A DNA stretch of 31,997 nt. Origin: a virus. The position numbers and the translations under genes were made by a program. Where the stretch lies: IMG/VR virus record IMGVR_UViG_3300009024_000048, positions 1 to 31,997 of that record. One strand, written 5' to 3'. The stretch's first letter is position 1, and each line of letters opens with the position of its first letter. The notes beneath the pieces are model-generated. The model was not told the DNA's origin. It saw nothing but the letters and a program-made list of their open reading frames with translations, and searched no databases. This document shows positions 25,049 to 31,997 of the stretch, one piece after another.

Positions 25049-26823
25049 TGTTTGATGATTTTCTAGATGCACTTAAGTCTGATGCTTTTGCAGAGATTCC
25101 TGTAGATGCAAAGACCTTTGTAGAGGGTGAAGACTACCTTGGACAGCCACCACTATCTCAGGTACAGTACGATATCGTTGAGGCAATGAGCCAGATCTAC
25201 AAGCAAGAAGATCTAGAAGACATTATGGGTGCCGAGGAAGGTGCCAAGTACTACAAGAAGTATACTAAGAATGAAGTAATTTTGCAGCTTGGCAAGGGTA
25301 GTGGTAAAGACTTTACATCTACTGTAGCATGTAGCTACATCGTATACAAGCTGCTATGCCTTAAAGACCCAGCGAGATACTTCGGAAAGCCTTCTGGTGA
25401 CGCCATTGATATCATCAACGTTGCTATCAACGCACAGCAGGCAAAGAACGTTTTCTTTAAGGGCTTCAAGTCCAAGATTGAAAGGTCTCCATGGTTTGCA
25501 GGCAAGTATTATGCCAAGGCAGACAGCATTGAGTTTGATCACGCTATCACAGTATACTCTGGTCACTCAGAGCGAGAATCTCACGAGGGTCTAAACCTTA
25601 TACTAGCAGTTCTAGACGAGATTTCTGGATTTGCTCAGGAGGTTGGCACTGGTAATGACCAGGGCAAAACAGCAGATAACATCTACAAAGCTTTCCGTGC
25701 CTCTGTAGATTCTCGTTTCCCAGATCTCGGCAAGGTTGCATTGCTATCATTCCCACGTTTCCCTGGCGACTTTATTTCTCAGCGGTATGACGATGTTATT
25801 GCAGACAAAGAGGTGATAACCAAGACTCATAAGTTTGTTATGAATCCAGACCTACCAGAGGATGCAGATGGTAACAGTCTGGAAATTAGCTGGGATGAAG
25901 ATACTATCGTAAACTATAAGTATCCAGGAGTGTTTGCACTAAAGAGGCCAACCTGGATTGTCAACCCTACAAGAAAGGTTGATGACTTTAAGCTAGCATT
26001 CTATACAGATATGGGCGATGCTATGCAACGCTTTGCCTGTGTGCCAACCTTCGCATCTGATGCATTCTTTAAGCAGCGTGACAAGGTAAGAGCGTGTATG
26101 ACAGTAAGAAATCCTATTGATAGCTCTAAGAGGTTCGACGAAACATTCAAACCAGATCCAGACAAAGTTTACTATGTCCACGCAGACCTTGCTCAGAAGC
26201 ATGACAAGTGTGCCGTAGCAATTGCCCACGTAGAGAAGTGGGTATCTGTTCAGGTAATGAAAGACTATGAGCAGGTAGTGCCAATGGTAGTCGTAGATGC
26301 CGTAGTATACTGGGAGCCAAGGGTTGAGGGGCCAGTTAACCTTTCAGAAGTTAAGCAGTGGATTCAGAATTTACGTCGCCAAGGATTTAACGTCGGAATG
26401 GTATCCTTCGACCGCTGGCAGTCATTCGATATTCAGAATGAGCTAAAGGCTGTGGGAATGAGAACTGAAACGGTATCGGTCGCCAAGAAGCACTACGAAG
26501 ATATGGCTATGCTTGTTTACGAAGAGCGTCTAGCTATGCCAGCAATTGAGCTACTGTTTGAGGAGCTAACAGAGCTTAAGATTGTAAAGCAGAACCGTGT
26601 GGACCACCCCAGAAAGCTATCTAAGGACCTTGCAGATGCGGTGTGTGGTGCAGTCTTTGGAGCAATCTCTCATACTCCCAAAAACGTTAACCAGGAAGTA
26701 GAGATTCACACTTTCAGGGATAGGCCAAAAGATCCACTTGAAGATAATTCTAAAAACGTGATACAATATAAACCCAGTAAAGAAAAGATTGAGGATTATC
26801 TATCCCAATTTGAGGTCATATAG
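25048..26823 (+). CDS. terL: Terminase large subunit
   Basis: This 591-residue protein starts at the ATG in the TAATG overlap. The N-terminal ATPase has Walker A LGKGSGKD at 81-88 and Walker B ILAVLDEI with D190 and E191. The C-terminal RNase H-like nuclease has its first Asp in YVHADLAQKHD (D380) and late Asp residues in KDLADAV (D527, D530). It powers packaging and cuts the concatemer, together with portal and small subunit, in the infected cell. It lies after the replication genes and before the nrd cassette. No portal or capsid gene is visible in this window, so those lie outside it. A -10/-35 candidate for the following operon sits in its 3' end. Confidence 0.92.
   Translation: MFDDFLDALKSDAFAEIPVDAKTFVEGEDYLGQPPLSQVQYDIVEAMSQIYKQEDLEDIMGAEEGAKYYKKYTKNEVILQLGKGSGKDFTSTVACSYIVYKLLCLKDPARYFGKPSGDAIDIINVAINAQQAKNVFFKGFKSKIERSPWFAGKYYAKADSIEFDHAITVYSGHSERESHEGLNLILAVLDEISGFAQEVGTGNDQGKTADNIYKAFRASVDSRFPDLGKVALLSFPRFPGDFISQRYDDVIADKEVITKTHKFVMNPDLPEDADGNSLEISWDEDTIVNYKYPGVFALKRPTWIVNPTRKVDDFKLAFYTDMGDAMQRFACVPTFASDAFFKQRDKVRACMTVRNPIDSSKRFDETFKPDPDKVYYVHADLAQKHDKCAVAIAHVEKWVSVQVMKDYEQVVPMVVVDAVVYWEPRVEGPVNLSEVKQWIQNLRRQGFNVGMVSFDRWQSFDIQNELKAVGMRTETVSVAKKHYEDMAMLVYEERLAMPAIELLFEELTELKIVKQNRVDHPRKLSKDLADAVCGAVFGAISHTPKNVNQEVEIHTFRDRPKDPLEDNSKNVIQYKPSKEKIEDYLSQFEVI
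26738..26767 (+). promoter_or_regulatory. Promoter candidate for the nrdI-nrdE-nrdF cassette
   Basis: TTGAAG (26738-26743), 18 bases, then TGA-TACAAT (TACAAT 26762-26767), inside the end of the terminase gene. The -35 to -10 spacing and TG extension match the promoter before the SSB gene. The transcript would have a leader of about 65 bases to nrdI. Confidence 0.55.
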
Positions 26824-26837
26824 AAAGCGGTGTACTA

Positions 26838-27237
26838 ATGGTATTGCCAATTTCTATAGTCTACTTTTCCAATTACTCCGAGAACACTAAACGATTTGTA
26901 GAAAGGCTCACAGATGCAGGAATTCGTATTCCCACTCGTCCTAGCGACGCTCGGGGCTTCACTGTGGATGCTGAGTATGTACTCGTTTTACCGACTTATG
27001 GTGGTGGCAATGAATCACCTGCTATCCCAAAGTCAGTAAAGGTATTTTTAAATAATCCTGCCAACAGGGATTTATTGCGTGGTGTCATAGGCACAGGCAA
27101 CACAAACTTTGGCGAGCACTACTGTAAGGCAGCAGATATGATCTGCAATAAGACTGGTGTACCACTTATAGGACGTGTAGAAATTATGGGGACACCAGAA
27201 GACGTAGAAGAAATTACAAGGAGACTGGAGCTACTAT

Positions 27238-27251
<14 letters not shown>
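26838..27251 (+). CDS. nrdI: NrdI, flavodoxin-like ribonucleotide reductase activator
   Basis: This 137-residue protein has the NrdI pattern: [16 protein letters not shown] (FMN-phosphate-binding loop), [10 protein letters not shown] and [15 protein letters not shown]. In class Ib systems it provides the oxidant that activates the manganese cofactor of NrdF. Its start at 26838 has no strong Shine-Dalgarno. A promoter candidate lies about 70 bases upstream inside the terminase gene. It overlaps nrdE by 14 bases, so the cassette is probably translated together. No nrdH is seen in the window. Confidence 0.88.
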
Positions 27252-30302
<3,051 letters not shown>

Positions 30303-30320
30303 TTAAATAAGTTGGAATGG

Positions 30321-30349
30321 GGGGCATGGCTTAGGCTGTGCCCCTTTTT
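30321..30349 (+). terminator. Intrinsic terminator after nrdF
   Basis: A 10-bp stem (four G-C pairs at the base, two internal G-T wobbles) closes a TTAG loop (30321-30344) and is followed by TTTTT (30345-30349). It ends the nrd cassette 19 bases after the nrdF stop. It is the clearest intrinsic terminator I found in the window. Confidence 0.9.
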
Positions 30350-30365
30350 CATTTATAAAGTCCAG

Positions 30366-30371
30366 TATAAT
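30366..30371 (+). promoter_or_regulatory. -10 candidate for the secreted coiled-coil gene
   Basis: TATAAT lies between the terminator and the gene at 30412. Transcription would start near 30378, giving a leader of about 34 bases. No convincing -35 was found. Its position after a terminator makes a new promoter necessary here. Confidence 0.5.
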
Positions 30372-30411
30372 AGTATTAGAATACATTCCCCAGCTACCCC
30401 AAAACTAGGAG

Positions 30412-31872
30412 ATGAGGTTAATTAACAGATTATTTAAGCTTTCATTGTCAGCACTGTTAGCTCTTTTCGTAGTGCTTCTTTTTCCTATTTCAGCAAGTGC
30501 TAACCACCCCAACACGCCTACTAACCTATCCGCATCTGTATCTTCAGAGCGTAATATTACAATAACTTGGACCCAGGCAGCAGCTGTAGAAGGGCAATAT
30601 AAACCAGAAAGATATGCCATTGGATTTGGCATGAACAGTAGCTGGCCATACGGAGTTGCAACAGGCAATGTTGGCGGAGCTAACTCTCTTAACACCACGT
30701 ACACTTTTACCTGTAACTATCTTAAGCAGGTATTTCAATTGGATGATTGTGTGGGTAGTTTTAATTTTAAAGTTAGGGCTGACAATGACACTAACTCAGT
30801 CTACTCTGGTTGGTCTACAGCGGTATCCGTAACTTTAACCACACCAGTTGTATCACAAGCAGAGTACGATGCTCTTAATGCTCAGTACCAAGCCTTACAG
30901 ACTAATTACAATCAGCTTAAGTCAAGTTATGATAGCTTGCAGGCATCTTACGATGAGCTAAAAACAGCCTATATTAATTATCAAGACAGTGCAAAGGCAC
31001 AGATTGAACAAGATCAAATAACAATTGCTGGATATATCAAGAAGGTGGACTCGCTTACTGAGAGCCTTGCGACCAAGTCTGCAGAGCTAGAAGATAAAGT
31101 AAAGGAACTTGCTACAGCACAAGAATCAATTGCCACCCTTAAGGCTGACCTGGAAGATGCAAACTTTAAGCTGGGAATTGCAGAAGATAATTTTGCTACA
31201 GTTAGCAAAGAGCTAAAAGACGCACTAACTAGTCTGGCTAAAAGCAAGTCTGACTACGAGCTAGAGAAGGCTAAGTCCGCTGATCTTGGCAAACAGCTTG
31301 CAGCATCTAAGGCTAGGGTAGAAGAGCTTGAGGCAAAGCTAGCAGATGTAACCAAGAGACTAGATGATATGACAGCTAAGCAAGGATCTACTCAAAAAGA
31401 GCTAGAGGCAGCGAGAGCGACCATAGAAAGCCTAAAGGCCCAGCTTACAGCTGCCAATGCAACCATAGACGAGCAGAAGAAAAAGATAGAAGATTTACAG
31501 GCTATTCTAAATAACCCAAAGGCTGAGCAAAATCTAGCTTTGGCAGAAGAGGTTAAAGAAATTGCAATGGCAAAATTTCAAACTTCAGAAAAAGATTCAG
31601 AAGAATACCTGGTGGCTCTGGAGCTGCTAGCAGTTGCAGCAGAAGCAGATGACCCAGACTTGGCAGAAGAAATTGCTGTGATACCAGTCGTGGGTGCAGT
31701 AGCTGAACAGGTGCTAGAGGTTATGAACAACCTGGGAAATATTGGTGCTGACATTGCACCAGAACAGCGAGAGCGAGCAGAAGAGATTGTTGTTGCATCT
31801 GTTATTGCAGGAAATGTTGCAGCATCGGCAGGAGCATCCGCAGCTAGTGGAGCAAGGAGGAAAGTAGAGTGA
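30412..31872 (+). CDS. Secreted FN3 plus coiled-coil protein of unknown function
   Basis: This 486-residue protein has a classic signal peptide (basic N terminus, hydrophobic core at about 10-25, cleavage after SASA at residue 30). An FN3-like domain at about 33-142 has two cysteines (C101, C113) that may form a disulfide. A long coiled coil spans about 150-385 and opens with six heptads, each starting with Tyr and five with Leu at the fourth place. The end is Ala-rich with hydrophobic stretches and a basic RRK tail, perhaps a membrane-associating segment. The start is odd: AGGAG abuts the ATG directly and an in-frame TAG lies just upstream. It sits after a terminator, with its own -10 candidate. 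It is translocated by the host, so a surface, lysis or exclusion role is possible. Confidence 0.7.
   Translation: MRLINRLFKLSLSALLALFVVLLFPISASANHPNTPTNLSASVSSERNITITWTQAAAVEGQYKPERYAIGFGMNSSWPYGVATGNVGGANSLNTTYTFTCNYLKQVFQLDDCVGSFNFKVRADNDTNSVYSGWSTAVSVTLTTPVVSQAEYDALNAQYQALQTNYNQLKSSYDSLQASYDELKTAYINYQDSAKAQIEQDQITIAGYIKKVDSLTESLATKSAELEDKVKELATAQESIATLKADLEDANFKLGIAEDNFATVSKELKDALTSLAKSKSDYELEKAKSADLGKQLAASKARVEELEAKLADVTKRLDDMTAKQGSTQKELEAARATIESLKAQLTAANATIDEQKKKIEDLQAILNNPKAEQNLALAEEVKEIAMAKFQTSEKDSEEYLVALELLAVAAEADDPDLAEEIAVIPVVGAVAEQVLEVMNNLGNIGADIAPEQRERAEEIVVASVIAGNVAASAGASAASGARRKVE
30865..30990 (+). repeat. Six in-frame 21-base heptad units in the coiled-coil gene
   Basis: Residues 152-193 read as YDALNAQ, YQALQTN, YNQLKSS, YDSLQAS, YDELKTA, YINYQDS. 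Tyr is in position 1 every time and Leu in position 4 in five of six. The DNA units are diverged, so the array is old or under protein-level selection. Confidence 0.85.
31853..31859 (+). promoter_or_regulatory. Ribosome binding site for the membrane-protein gene
   Basis: AAGGAGG nine bases before the GTG at 31869 is a near-perfect Shine-Dalgarno and supports the GTG start of the last, partial gene. Confidence 0.75.
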
Positions 31873-31997
31873 AAAAGTTTATTAAAAAGATTTTCACAGG
31901 CATCAAAAATGTATTTGCTGACGTAGTAGCAGAGTCTTGGACCCTGGTAGGTATGTTTGTAGCTTGGATTGTTCTTGAAGGATCTGCCAGAGAAATG
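31869..31997 (+). CDS. Small membrane protein, 5' part (3' end outside window)
   Basis: This frame begins with GTG at 31869, overlapping the preceding stop as GTGA, with AAGGAGG at 31853-31859 nine bases upstream. The 43 visible residues have a basic N terminus (KKFIKKIFTGIKN) and one hydrophobic segment (SWTLVGMFVAWIVLEG) that reads as a transmembrane helix, followed by a Ser/Ala/Arg turn. The pattern is compatible with a holin-like or other small phage membrane protein. The coupling to the secreted coiled-coil gene suggests they work together, but the class cannot be fixed from a partial frame. Confidence 0.55.
   Translation, partial: MKKFIKKIFTGIKNVFADVVAESWTLVGMFVAWIVLEGSAREM

Overview
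The window is a stretch of a tailed double-stranded DNA phage (Caudoviricetes), with every supported gene on the + strand. No integrase, tRNA, insertion sequence or CRISPR array was seen. A class Ib ribonucleotide reductase set (nrdI-nrdE-nrdF), a bacterial-type DnaE polymerase, moderate GC by eye and several apparently leaderless genes together suggest an actinobacterial host, possibly a freshwater lineage. The host call is inference. Both ends are cut: the tape measure gene enters from the left and a small membrane-protein gene leaves at the right.

Layout. (1) 1-11222, tail module: the C-terminal part of the tape measure protein, a distal-tail-like protein, a 1442-residue hub/tail protein with a lectin-like insert, and four smaller tail or fibre-associated proteins. 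(2) 11232-11780, a MerR-like helix-turn-helix protein at the module boundary, followed by two small unknown genes. (3) 12306-24087, replication and recombination: DnaB-type helicase, an unknown gene overlapping a zinc-finger/TOPRIM primase, gp32-like SSB, DnaE polymerase III alpha, RecA/UvsX-like recombinase, a small zinc-ribbon protein, a PD-(D/E)XK resolvase-like protein, a DEDDy exonuclease, two 2OG-Fe(II)-oxygenase-like proteins, a Cas4/RecB-like nuclease, a cysteine-rich zinc protein and a RuvC-like resolvase. (4) 24080-26823, packaging: two very small overlapping genes, the terminase small subunit and the terminase large subunit. (5) 26838-30302, the nrdI-nrdE-nrdF nucleotide cassette, with its own promoter candidate and a strong intrinsic terminator. 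(6) 30412-31997, a secreted FN3 plus coiled-coil protein coupled to a small membrane protein.

How the parts fit. Helicase, primase, SSB, DnaE and a separate proofreading-type exonuclease make a nearly complete phage replisome. The recombinase and three nucleases serve recombination and the resolution or processing of replicating DNA before packaging. The ribonucleotide reductase supplies dNTPs. Genes are packed with ATGA, TAATG or GTGA overlaps, so most expression is probably polycistronic.

The most distinctive signals are three genes (starts 10782, 13539, 20750) whose start codon lies exactly 6 nt after a perfect TATAAT with no Shine-Dalgarno (leaderless promoters); a near-consensus TTGACA-N18-TGCTACAAT promoter before the SSB gene; and a secreted protein with a perfect Tyr/Leu heptad array. 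I saw no single system that is plainly new. The secreted coiled-coil/membrane pair and the tandem oxygenase pair are the best candidates for undescribed function.
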